Shown: positions 25,256 through 32,879 of the stretch, piece by piece
How positions within the stretch are numbered: position 1 is the first letter of the stretch
Layout of the letters: each line of letters starts with the position of its first letter
Assembly: GCF_019237615.1 (NCBI RefSeq)
Contig: NZ_JAFAGT010000096.1
Span: forward strand, 1 to 64,000
Reading direction: 5' to 3'
Length of the DNA: 64,000 nt
Source: Roseateles sp.
GTDB taxonomy: Bacteria; Pseudomonadota; Gammaproteobacteria; Burkholderiales; Burkholderiaceae_C
Notes under the pieces: model-generated
What the model was told of the DNA's origin: nothing
Databases searched by the model: none
What the model saw: only the letters and a program-made list of their open reading frames with translations
Program-made: the position numbers and the translations under genes

Positions 25256-27949
25256 GCGCGTCACGAGCCTGAAGTCCGGATCCTCCGGATAGGGCTTGGC
25301 CGTGAAGCCCAGGCCGCGCATCAGCTTGAGCATGTCGGCGTTGTTGCTCAGCACCAGGCCCTCGATGTCGGCCAGGCCCTTCTCGCGGGCGGCGTCGGTG
25401 ATGCCCTCCATCAGCCGCGAGCCCAGGCCCTTGCCGCCGAAGTCGTCGGCCACCAGCAGGCTGAACTCGCAGCTGGTCTGGTCGGGGTTGGTGATGATGC
25501 GCGACACGCCGACGATGCGCTCGCGCTCGTCGAAGCCGCCATCGTCGCGCGCCGCGCGCTCGCGGTAGACGGCCACCAGCGCCATCTCGCGGTCATAGTC
25601 GATCAGCGTCAGCCGCGCCAGCAGCCCCGGCGGCAGTTCCTTGATCGCGCTGGCGAAGCGGAAGTAGCGACTCTCGGGCTTGAGCCCGCGCACCAGCTCC
25701 TGCAGCATCTGCGCGTCGTCGGGCCGCACCGGTCGCACGGTGACCTCGCCGCCGCCGGCCAGCGGCCAGACTTGCTCGAAGCGCGCGGGGTAGGGGAGGA
25801 TGGCCAGGTGCGCATAGTCGAAGGCGCGCGGGCTGCCGGCCTGGGGTCCCGGCTGCAGCACGACGCGCGCGTCCACCGCGACCGCGCCATGTTCGTCGAC
25901 GATCAGCGGGTTGATGTCCATCTCGCGCAGTTGCGGGAACTCGCACACCATCTCGCTGACGCGCAGCAGCACGCGCTCCAGCGCCTCCAGGTCGGCCGGC
26001 GCGCTCCCGGCCCGGCCCTCGGCCAGCGTCTCGGCGACGCGGGCGCGCTCGACCAGGCGGCGCGCCAGGAACTGGTTCAGCGGCGGCAGCTCCATCGCGC
26101 GGTCGGCGATCAGCTCGATCATGGTGCCGCCGGCGCCGAAGACGATGGTGGGGCCGAAGGCCTCGTCCGTCACCAGGCCCACGCAGACCTCGTGGCCGCC
26201 CCGGCCCCTGTGCGCCCGCGCCATCTTCTGCACCGTGACGCCGTTGATGCGCGCCTGCGGCTGCAGCCGCTGCACGCGCGCCACCATCTCGTTGTAGGTG
26301 TCGCGCGCGGCGGCGCCGCTCTGGATGTTCAGCGCCACGCCCTGCACGTCGCTCTTGTGGACGATGTCGGGCGAGTCGATCTTCAGCGCGACGGGGAAGC
26401 CGAGCTGGGTCGCCAGCATCATGGCCTCGTTGGCGCTGCGTGCCAGCACGGTCTGCGTGACCGGGATGTGGAAGGCCGCCAGCAAGGCCTTGCTCTCCAT
26501 CTCGGTCAGCGTGCGGCGACGTTCGGCCAGCACGCTTTCGATGAGCAGCCGCGCGGCCTCGACGTCCGGCTGGGCCAGGCTGGACATGGGCGGCGGCGTC
26601 TGCAGCAGCAACTGCTGGTTGGCATAGAACGACGCGATGTTGCCGAAGGCGCCGACGGCGGCCTCGGGCGTGCGGAAGTTGGCGATGGCCGCCTCGTTGA
26701 GCACGCGGCGAGCCTCCAGCACCGAGGCGTCGCCCATCCAGCAGCCCAGCAACGGCTTGGCCGTGGCGGCCTTGGCGGCAGCGACCGCGCGGGCCGTCTC
26801 GGTGGCGTCAGAGCCGATCTGCGGCGCGTAGATGACCAGCAGCCCGTCCACGGCCGGGTCCTGCGCGGCGGCTTCGACGGCGGCGCGGAAATGCGCGGGC
26901 GTGGCCGCGGCCGACAGGTCGATCAGGTCGGCCAGCGAGGCCAGGGCGGGCAGCCGGGGCTGCAGCGCGCGGGCCACGTCGGGTGAAAGCCTGCCCAGCT
27001 GCAGGCCGATCTCGCCGACCCAGTCCGCAGCCAGCACGCCGGGGCCGCCGCCGTTGGTGATGATGGCCAGCCGCTTGCCCACGGGCCGGTAGCGCGCCGC
27101 CAGGCATTTGGCGGCCGAGAACAGCTCGACGAAGCTGCGCACGCGCACCGCGCCGGCGCGGCGCAGCGCGGCGTCGAAGACGTCATCGCTGCCGACGATG
27201 GCGCGGCTGTGCGTCAGCGCGGCCTCGTTGCCGGCGCTGCGCCGGCCGGCCTTCAGCACCACCACCGGCTTGGCATGCGCCGCCGAGCGCAGCGCGCTCA
27301 TGAAGCGCCGCGCGCTGGAGATGCCCTCCAGGTAGACGACGATGCTCTGCGTGCGCGCGTCGGCGGCCAGGAAGTCCAGCACCTGGGCCAGGTCCACGGC
27401 CGCGTTGGGGCCCAGCGACACGACCTGGCTGAAGCCGACCTGGTTCTGCCGCGCCCAGTCCAGCATGGCCGAGGTCAGCGCGCCGGACTGCGACACCAGC
27501 GCCAGCGACCCCTCGGCCGCCAGCGGGCCGGCGGCGCTGGCGTTCAGGTTCAGGTGCGGGCGCTGGAAGCCCAGGCAGTTGGGGCCCAGCAGGTGCAGGC
27601 CCTCGCGGCGCGCGATGCGCTTGAGCTGTGCGGCCTGGCCGGGCTCGATGCCGTCGCTGACGATCAGCGCCGAGCGGCAGGCGATGCGGCCGGCCATCTC
27701 CAGCGCGCCGGCGACCTCGTCGGCGGGCAGTGCGATGAGGGCCAGGTCGGCCCGCGAGCGCGCCAGGTCGCCCAGCGTGCCCGTCGTCTCGCCGTGCAGG
27801 AACTGCGGTGGGCTGGCGCCCGGCGCGGCCGCCAGCGCCGCGCGCAGCACGCGGGCCTGGCGGGTCTGGCGCTCGGGATCGTCCGGCGGGCCGGCGAAGA
27901 CGACCACCGAGCGCGGCATGAACAGGGGGGTCAGGAAATGGTGGTCCAT
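25241..27949 (-). CDS. Pat/PatZ-like protein: acyl-CoA synthetase (NDP-forming) domain plus GNAT
   Basis: A 902-residue protein. The large N-terminal part resembles NDP-forming acetyl-CoA synthetase: a CoA-binding Rossmann domain (about 1-130, PRSVVVFAGPP), a ligase-like domain (about 150-440, with ALTHSRAIVGSDDVFDAAL), and an ATP-grasp domain (about 480-700, SKALLAAFHIPVTQTVLA). The C-terminal GNAT domain (about 720-900) has ACSA-like motif DDFGGKGLGSRLMEGI and NADMLKLMRGLGF. Proteins of this design acetylate lysines, classically to inactivate acetyl-CoA synthetase, with the N part sensing acetyl-CoA. A histidine remains at the position read as the former phospho-site (THSRA), so some ligase activity is not excluded. 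Single-gene unit. Confidence 0.88.
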   Translation of the reverse strand: MDHHFLTPLFMPRSVVVFAGPPDDPERQTRQARVLRAALAAAPGASPPQFLHGETTGTLGDLARSRADLALIALPADEVAGALEMAGRIACRSALIVSDGIEPGQAAQLKRIARREGLHLLGPNCLGFQRPHLNLNASAAGPLAAEGSLALVSQSGALTSAMLDWARQNQVGFSQVVSLGPNAAVDLAQVLDFLAADARTQSIVVYLEGISSARRFMSALRSAAHAKPVVVLKAGRRSAGNEAALTHSRAIVGSDDVFDAALRRAGAVRVRSFVELFSAAKCLAARYRPVGKRLAIITNGGGPGVLAADWVGEIGLQLGRLSPDVARALQPRLPALASLADLIDLSAAATPAHFRAAVEAAAQDPAVDGLLVIYAPQIGSDATETARAVAAAKAATAKPLLGCWMGDASVLEARRVLNEAAIANFRTPEAAVGAFGNIASFYANQQLLLQTPPPMSSLAQPDVEAARLLIESVLAERRRTLTEMESKALLAAFHIPVTQTVLARSANEAMMLATQLGFPVALKIDSPDIVHKSDVQGVALNIQSGAAARDTYNEMVARVQRLQPQARINGVTVQKMARAHRGRGGHEVCVGLVTDEAFGPTIVFGAGGTMIELIADRAMELPPLNQFLARRLVERARVAETLAEGRAGSAPADLEALERVLLRVSEMVCEFPQLREMDINPLIVDEHGAVAVDARVVLQPGPQAGSPRAFDYAHLAILPYPARFEQVWPLAGGGEVTVRPVRPDDAQMLQELVRGLKPESRYFRFASAIKELPPGLLARLTLIDYDREMALVAVYRERAARDDGGFDERERIVGVSRIITNPDQTSCEFSLLVADDFGGKGLGSRLMEGITDAAREKGLADIEGLVLSNNADMLKLMRGLGFTAKPYPEDPDFRLVTRSLQG

Positions 27950-28117
27950 GCGATGACTCTAGTCGGCCCCGATCGGCGGGTTCACCTGGGCCGCGACGCC
28001 GCGGACCAGCGGATTGAGCATATCGCCGCCTGCCCCGGCAGGAGATGACGCGGGCGCGGCGACACGGCGCGGGCGTGCCGGTGGCAAGATGGGCGCCCGT
28101 CCCACTGGAGTACCGCC

Positions 28118-28795
28118 ATGCAACGCCGCCTCATCGTCACCGGCGCCCCCGCCCTGTTGCTGCTGCGCCCGGCCTGGGCGCTGAGCCTGAGCGAGGGCGA
28201 CGCCAACGCCGGCATACGCACGGCGCTGGAGCGTGGTGCCAACGCGGCGGTGGCCTTGCTGGGCCGGCCCGACGGCTTCCTCGGCAACCCGCTGGTCAAG
28301 ATCCAGCTGCCGGGCTATCTGAAGGACGCCGCCAGGCTGCTGAAGGCGACCGGCCAGGGCGCCAGGCTGGACGAGCTGGTCGTCGCGATGAACCGTGCCG
28401 CCGAGGCCGCCGTGCCGGCGGCCAAGCCCCTGCTCGTCAAGGCCGTGAAGGACATGAGCGTCGAGGACGGCCTGAAGATCCTCAGGGGCGGCGACGACTC
28501 GGTGACGCAGTTCTTCGCCGGCAAGACGCGCGAGCCGCTGGGCCAGCAGTTCCTGCCCATCGTGACCCGGGCCACCGAGAAGGTCGCGCTGGCGGACAAG
28601 TACAACGCCGTCGCCAAGAAGGCCGGCGGCTTCGGCCTCGTCAGCGGCGACGAGGCCAACATCCAGCAGTACGTCACCGCGCGGGCGCTGGACGGCCTCT
28701 ACCGCATCATCGGCGAGGAGGAGAAGAAGATCCGCCAGGATCCGGTCGGTACCGGCAGTGCCATCTTGAAGAAGGTCTTTGGCGGCCTGGGCTGA
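28118..28795 (+). CDS. DUF4197 family exported protein
   Basis: A 225-residue protein with an N-terminal signal peptide (MQRRLIVTGAPALLLLRPAWA). The mature part is helical and follows the DUF4197 pattern: AGIRTALERGANAAVALLG, VKIQLPGYLKDAARLL, RAAEAAVPAAKPLLVKAVKDM, and a final YNAVAKKAGGFGLV...TARALDGLY. Family members are periplasmic proteins of unknown function in many proteobacteria. The ATG at 28118 has TGGAG nine bases upstream. It is divergent from the Pat-like gene (168 bases between them) and is followed by proQ on the same strand 75 bases later. Confidence 0.85.
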   Translation: MQRRLIVTGAPALLLLRPAWALSLSEGDANAGIRTALERGANAAVALLGRPDGFLGNPLVKIQLPGYLKDAARLLKATGQGARLDELVVAMNRAAEAAVPAAKPLLVKAVKDMSVEDGLKILRGGDDSVTQFFAGKTREPLGQQFLPIVTRATEKVALADKYNAVAKKAGGFGLVSGDEANIQQYVTARALDGLYRIIGEEEKKIRQDPVGTGSAILKKVFGGLG

Positions 28796-28870
28796 CGCCC
28801 GCCGCCGGTCCGCGCGGCTGAACGACAATCCTGGCCCTTGCCTGTTTGCTGCCGCCTCGGCGGCTTTGCG

Positions 28871-29764
28871 ATGAATTCCGATCTTCCCGATCCCGTCAAC
28901 CCGACCGCAGTTCCTGGCGCCGACGTGCCTGCGCCCGAAGCCCAGCCCGCGGCGCCAGCGGTCGAGCCCGCTGTGGCTGCGCCCGCTGAGGCCGCTGTGG
29001 CCGCTGTGGCCGCAACCCCTGTCGTGGACGCCACCGCCGAGCTGAAGGCCTTGTTCCCCGCGCTGTTCACCGGCAAGCCCAAGCCCGTCAAGCTGCGCAT
29101 CCAGGCCGACATCCAGGAGCGCGCGCCGGGCCGGTTCACGAAGGCCCAGCTCAGCGCCTTCCTGCGCCGCCACACCGGCGGTACCGGCTATCTGATCGCG
29201 CTGACGCAGGCCAAGACCCGTTTCGACCTTGACGGCCAGCCGGCCGGCGAAATCACCGAAGAGCACCTCAAGGCGGCCCAGGAAGAGCTGGCCCGCCGCC
29301 GCGGCCTGAAGCAGGAGCGCGAGCAGGTGGAGCAGGAGCGCCACCAGCTGGAAGCGCAGCAGCGCCGCAACCGTGCCCAGCTGCTGTGGGACTTCGAGCG
29401 CACGACGCTGACCGAGGCCAATTTCTGCGTGCTCAAGGGCGTGGTGCCCGAGGAGCTGCCGGGCCTGCTGGAGATCGCTCGCAAGGAGCGCGCCGAGGCG
29501 CCGCCGGCGCCCCCGCGCGAGGCGCGCCGCGACGGCCCGCCGCGCCGCGATGATCGCCGTCCGGGCGGCGGTGGCCGCCGTGATGGCCGCCGTGATGGCC
29601 GCCCTGACGGCCGCCCGGAGGGGCGCCGCGAAGGCGGCCGGCCGCCGCAGCGCCAGGGCCGCAAGCCCGACCAGCCGCGTCGCGATCAGGCGGCCAGGCC
29701 GCAGGCCCCCAAGGCCGAGCCGGCCCAGGAGGCTGCGCCGCCCAAGGATCAGGCGCCCGAGTAA
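28871..29764 (+). CDS. ProQ/FinO-family RNA chaperone
   Basis: A 297-residue protein. An alanine- and proline-rich N-terminal tail (about 1-60) precedes the FinO/ProQ domain (about 60-165): LKALFPALFTGKPKPVKLRIQ, FTKAQLSAFLRRHTGGTGYLIAL, and RFDLDGQPAGEITEEHLKAA. Next is a charged helical linker (EELARRRGLKQEREQVEQER) and a C-terminal tail of about 75 residues of Arg, Pro, Gly and Asp with repeats of the type RRDGRRDG. ProQ binds structured small RNAs and mRNA 3' ends. The disordered basic tail is longer than in E. coli ProQ. Its last 16 bases overlap the convergent aminopeptidase gene. Confidence 0.9.
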   Translation: MNSDLPDPVNPTAVPGADVPAPEAQPAAPAVEPAVAAPAEAAVAAVAATPVVDATAELKALFPALFTGKPKPVKLRIQADIQERAPGRFTKAQLSAFLRRHTGGTGYLIALTQAKTRFDLDGQPAGEITEEHLKAAQEELARRRGLKQEREQVEQERHQLEAQQRRNRAQLLWDFERTTLTEANFCVLKGVVPEELPGLLEIARKERAEAPPAPPREARRDGPPRRDDRRPGGGGRRDGRRDGRPDGRPEGRREGGRPPQRQGRKPDQPRRDQAARPQAPKAEPAQEAAPPKDQAPE

Positions 29765-31131
29765 CGCTGTTCCAGGTAGGCGAGCAGGGTGCGGATGGTC
29801 TGCGCCTCGCCGCCCACCGGACGGCCGGCGCGCGGCGCGTCGTTCCAGGCGAACAGGTCGACGTGCAGCCAGTCCTGCTGGGCGGGCAGGAAGTCCTCCA
29901 GGAACAGCGCCGCATTGATGGCGCCGGCCAGCGGGCTCTTGCCGGTGTTGACGATGTCGCCCAGCGTGCTCTCGATGCCGGCGTGGTACGGCGCCCACAG
30001 CGGCATGTGCCACATCGGGTCGTCCAGCTTCAGGCCCAGGTCGACCAGGTCGCGCGCCGTGTCCATGTGCTTGGCGAACAGCGCCGGCAGCTGGGCGCCC
30101 AGCGCCACGCGGGCCGCGCCGGTCAGCGTGGCCAGGTCGATGACGAGGTCCGGCTTGCCTTCGGCGGCGTAGGCCAGCGCGTCGCTCAGCACGACGCGGC
30201 CTTCAGCGTCGGTGTTGCCGATCTCGATGTGCAGGCCCTTGCGGGTCTTGATGATGTCGCCCGGCCGGTAGGCATTGCCCGAGATCGAATTCTCGACGGC
30301 CGGGATCAGCAGCTGCAGCCGCACCGGCAGCTTGAAGGCCATGATGAGGCCGGCCAGGCCCAGCGCGTTGGCCGCACCGCCCATGTCCTTCTTCATCTGG
30401 CGCATGCCCTCGCCGGACTTGATGTTCAGCCCGCCGGTGTCGAAGCAGACGCCCTTGCCGACCAGGGCCAGCTTGGGATGCTTGGGGTTGCCCCAGTTCA
30501 GTTCGATCAGGCGAGGTGAGCGCATGCTCGCGCGGCCGACCGCGTGGATGCTGGGGAAGTTCTTCTTCAGCAGCGCGTCGCCAACGATCTCGGAGAAAGT
30601 TGCGCCGTACTGCTTGGCCAGCGCCTTGGCGGCGCCGGCCAGCTCGGCCGGGCCCATGTGCTCGGCCGGCGTGTTGACGAGGTCGCGCGTGGCGGCGATG
30701 GCCGTCGCCAGCGCGATGCCGCGCTCCGCGTCGGGGCCGGGCTTGAGCGCCAGCGTCGCCGGCGCCCGCTGGGCTGGCTTGTAGAGGTCGAAGCGGTAGC
30801 CGCCCAGCTCCCATGACATGGCCGCGGCCTCCGGCTGCAGGGCCAGGCCGGCGTCGTCGAGCTTGTAGACGCCTTCGGGCAGCGCCAGCGGGAGGTGGCT
30901 GAGCGCGAACGGGTGCGCCGCGTGGGCCACGCCGGCAAAGACCTGGGCCAGCCGGCCGTCGGCGCCGGGCAGCAGCGCGTAGCTGTCGGCGGCGCCGACG
31001 AAACCGACCGTGGCCAGCCAGGCGCGGGTGGCCTGCGGCAGCTCGGCGGCCAGGGCCTGGAAGGCGGCGCGGTCGACGACGGTGATGGGGGTGGCCTTGG
31101 CCGGGAGGGTTTTCTTCAGCTGGACGGTCAT
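29749..31131 (-). CDS. Leucyl aminopeptidase family (M17) peptidase
   Basis: A 460-residue cytosolic metallopeptidase. The C-terminal catalytic domain holds the M17 signatures: LVGKGVCFDTGGLNIKS, MKKDMGGAANALGLA and the hallmark NTDAEGRVVLSDALAYA, which supply the two-zinc ligands. The N-terminal alpha/beta domain covers about 1-150. It removes N-terminal residues from peptides, with preference for leucine in classic members. The ATG at 31131 is chosen because the family starts there; an upstream open frame of 46 residues lacks homology. It is shorter than E. coli PepA (503 residues) and resembles the PepB/second-paralogue group. It is divergent from a small basic protein gene. Confidence 0.92.
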   Translation of the reverse strand: MTVQLKKTLPAKATPITVVDRAAFQALAAELPQATRAWLATVGFVGAADSYALLPGADGRLAQVFAGVAHAAHPFALSHLPLALPEGVYKLDDAGLALQPEAAAMSWELGGYRFDLYKPAQRAPATLALKPGPDAERGIALATAIAATRDLVNTPAEHMGPAELAGAAKALAKQYGATFSEIVGDALLKKNFPSIHAVGRASMRSPRLIELNWGNPKHPKLALVGKGVCFDTGGLNIKSGEGMRQMKKDMGGAANALGLAGLIMAFKLPVRLQLLIPAVENSISGNAYRPGDIIKTRKGLHIEIGNTDAEGRVVLSDALAYAAEGKPDLVIDLATLTGAARVALGAQLPALFAKHMDTARDLVDLGLKLDDPMWHMPLWAPYHAGIESTLGDIVNTGKSPLAGAINAALFLEDFLPAQQDWLHVDLFAWNDAPRAGRPVGGEAQTIRTLLAYLEQRYSGA

Positions 31132-31289
31132 CGCGGGGTCCTGGATTCCAAAGCGGGCATTGTCGGCACAGAAGAGTGCAAAGAAAGGTATGCGGCCTGT
31201 CAACCGCCGCAGCCGGGCACGCGTTGTGCCTGCCAATTGCGCCGCAATCGGCGCGAGACGGCCCGACAAGGCCAGACAAGATCGCCATC

Positions 31290-31472
31290 ATGAAGATCCA
31301 GCCCCGTACCGAAGCCCAGCCCCGCCGCCTGCCCGCGCCCGAGGCGGGCCTGGCCTGGAGCGCCGAGGAATCCGTCGACAAGGGCCGCAAGCACGAAGCC
31401 TTCGACACCGGCTTCTACAGCGGCGAGCGCCGCGGCCTGGCCCGCGCGATGCGCCTGGACCGCAAGCGCTGA
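31290..31472 (+). CDS. Small basic hypothetical protein
   Basis: A 60-residue protein beginning MKIQPRTEAQPRRLPAPEAG and ending GLARAMRLDRKR, very rich in Arg, Glu and Ala (pI probably above 10). The ATG at 31290 is the best start; upstream sequence in the same frame is low in coding character. Codon third positions are almost all G or C as in neighbouring genes, which supports real coding. It is divergent from the M17 peptidase gene. No domain is recognised, and binding to nucleic acid is a guess based on charge alone. The 260 bases that follow up to 31732 hold no convincing gene, only GC-rich short repeats of GACGAAGGCC. Confidence 0.5.
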   Translation: MKIQPRTEAQPRRLPAPEAGLAWSAEESVDKGRKHEAFDTGFYSGERRGLARAMRLDRKR

Positions 31473-31732
31473 GTGAGGGCCCAGCAGAGTCCCTGCGGAC
31501 TTTGCAACGCCTGACGAAGGCCAGCCGGCCTGCGAGCCCGATGGCTTGAGGCTCGTCCTGGCCCGCTGCCTGCGCGCCGGGCGACGCCCGACGAAGGCCG
31601 CCCGGCATGCAGGCCGCAGGGCATGGGGCGGCCGAACTCCCCGCCACGCCCCCCGAATCACGGGTTTCGTTTCGGCGTTGTCGGGAAATCCTGCCGGGTC
31701 CGGAGGGCCGACAGCGCTCAGAATGCGCCCCC

Positions 31733-32314
31733 ATGAAAGCCGCCCGTCGCTCCATCGCCCTCGTTTCCGGCGTCCTGCTCTACTGCGCCTGCGCCGGTGC
31801 CGCCATGAAGTACGCCAACACCGGCCTGCCGCGCCAGGTCTATGTGCAGCTGGGTGGCCGCAACAGCCTGCCGGTCATGCTGGGCGAGGCGGTCGCCATC
31901 GCCGTGGTGCTGTTCATCGTCGCCGCGATCTGGGCCTATCTGACGCTGCGTCCCCAGCGCCGCCGCCACAAGCCCTATGTCGCCTGGATGATGTCCGGCG
32001 TGGGCTCGGCCTGGGCGGGCTGGTTGATCTTCGGCGCCTTCAGCTTCGCGCTGAAGCCGCGTGCCTATTCCGCGCCGCTGCAGAACATGCTGCTATCGTC
32101 CGGCGCGGCGCCGCTGTTCGGCGCGCTGAACATCTTCGGCGTCGTCGCCGGTGTCTGGCTGGCCGGCCGCCTGGCCAAGAGGCGCCAGCTGCGCCTGCCC
32201 AGCACCCGTTCGCGCAGCCGGCCCTACGAGGATTCCGTGCAGAACGCCGACCCCGACAGCGCGCCGTCGACGACCAGCGAGCCCCAGACCATGGCGCCAC
32301 CCGCGGCGCGTTGA
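31733..32314 (+). CDS. Hypothetical inner-membrane protein
   Basis: A 193-residue protein with an N-terminal hydrophobic segment (SIALVSGVLLYCACAGAAM) and about three further helices: MLGEAVAIAVVLFIVAAIWAYL, YVAWMMSGVGSAWAGWLIFGAFSF and FGALNIFGVVAGVWLAGRL. The C-terminal 45 residues are polar, with Arg, Ser and Pro, probably cytoplasmic. The ATG at 31733 is favoured because the hydrophobic segment begins right after it. I do not recognise the family. It ends four bases before the DTW-domain tRNA gene, suggesting co-transcription, but no shared role is obvious. Confidence 0.7.
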   Translation: MKAARRSIALVSGVLLYCACAGAAMKYANTGLPRQVYVQLGGRNSLPVMLGEAVAIAVVLFIVAAIWAYLTLRPQRRRHKPYVAWMMSGVGSAWAGWLIFGAFSFALKPRAYSAPLQNMLLSSGAAPLFGALNIFGVVAGVWLAGRLAKRRQLRLPSTRSRSRPYEDSVQNADPDSAPSTTSEPQTMAPPAAR

Positions 32315-32318
32315 TGCC

Positions 32319-32870
32319 GTGCCGCGCGCGGTCTGCCCGCGCTGCGAGCGCCCCGCAGCCACCTGCCTGTGCGCCACGCTGCCGGCGCCGCTGGCCCATC
32401 GCACCGAACTGCTGATCCTGCAGCACCCGGCCGAGGCCGGCCATGCGAAGAACACGACGGCCTTCCTGACGCTGGGCCTGCGCCGCGCGCGCCTGCTGCG
32501 CGGCGAGGTGTTCGACGCCGCCCTGGCCGGCCCCGGCACGGCGCTGCTCTACCCCGGCGAGGCCGGCGGCACCGGAGCGCCAGCCGGGATCGCGCGCCTG
32601 ATCCTGCTCGACGGCAGCTGGCGCCAGAGCCGCCGCCTGCTGGCCGCCAACCCCTGGCTGGCCGCGTTGCCGCGGCTGGGCCTGCCGGAGCTGCCGTCGC
32701 GCTACGCCATCCGCCGCGCCCACCGGCCCGGCCAGCTGTCGACTTGTGAGGCCGGCCTGCATGCGCTGGCTGTGCTGGAGGGGGAGGCGGCGCGTTTCGA
32801 GCCCCTGTGGGCGGCCTTCGACGGCTTCGTCCAGGCCGGCCTTTACAGAAGGGAAATCGGCATGGCCTAG
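32319..32870 (+). CDS. DTW-domain tRNA-uridine aminocarboxypropyltransferase
   Basis: A 183-residue protein of the DTW family (TapT/TuaA, YfiP type), which transfers the 3-amino-3-carboxypropyl group of SAM to uridine in tRNA to give acp3U47. The N terminus has zinc-type cysteines CPRCERPAATCLC. Next come LLILQHPAEAGHAKNTTAFL, the family motif in LLDGSWRQSRRLL (here D-G-S-W), and ELPSRYAIRRAHRPGQLSTCEA. The frame opens well upstream inside the previous gene; GTG at 32319 is the first codon in a reasonable place and no good ribosome site is seen, so the start is uncertain. It ends nine bases before the DsbD-like gene. Confidence 0.85.
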   Translation: MPRAVCPRCERPAATCLCATLPAPLAHRTELLILQHPAEAGHAKNTTAFLTLGLRRARLLRGEVFDAALAGPGTALLYPGEAGGTGAPAGIARLILLDGSWRQSRRLLAANPWLAALPRLGLPELPSRYAIRRAHRPGQLSTCEAGLHALAVLEGEAARFEPLWAAFDGFVQAGLYRREIGMA

Positions 32871-32879
32871 GATTTCGGG

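Noticed and set aside
31473..31732. Repeated GACGAAGGCC and palindromic GC tracts between the small protein and the membrane protein
   Set aside because: Only two imperfect copies; consistent with chance in GC-rich DNA.
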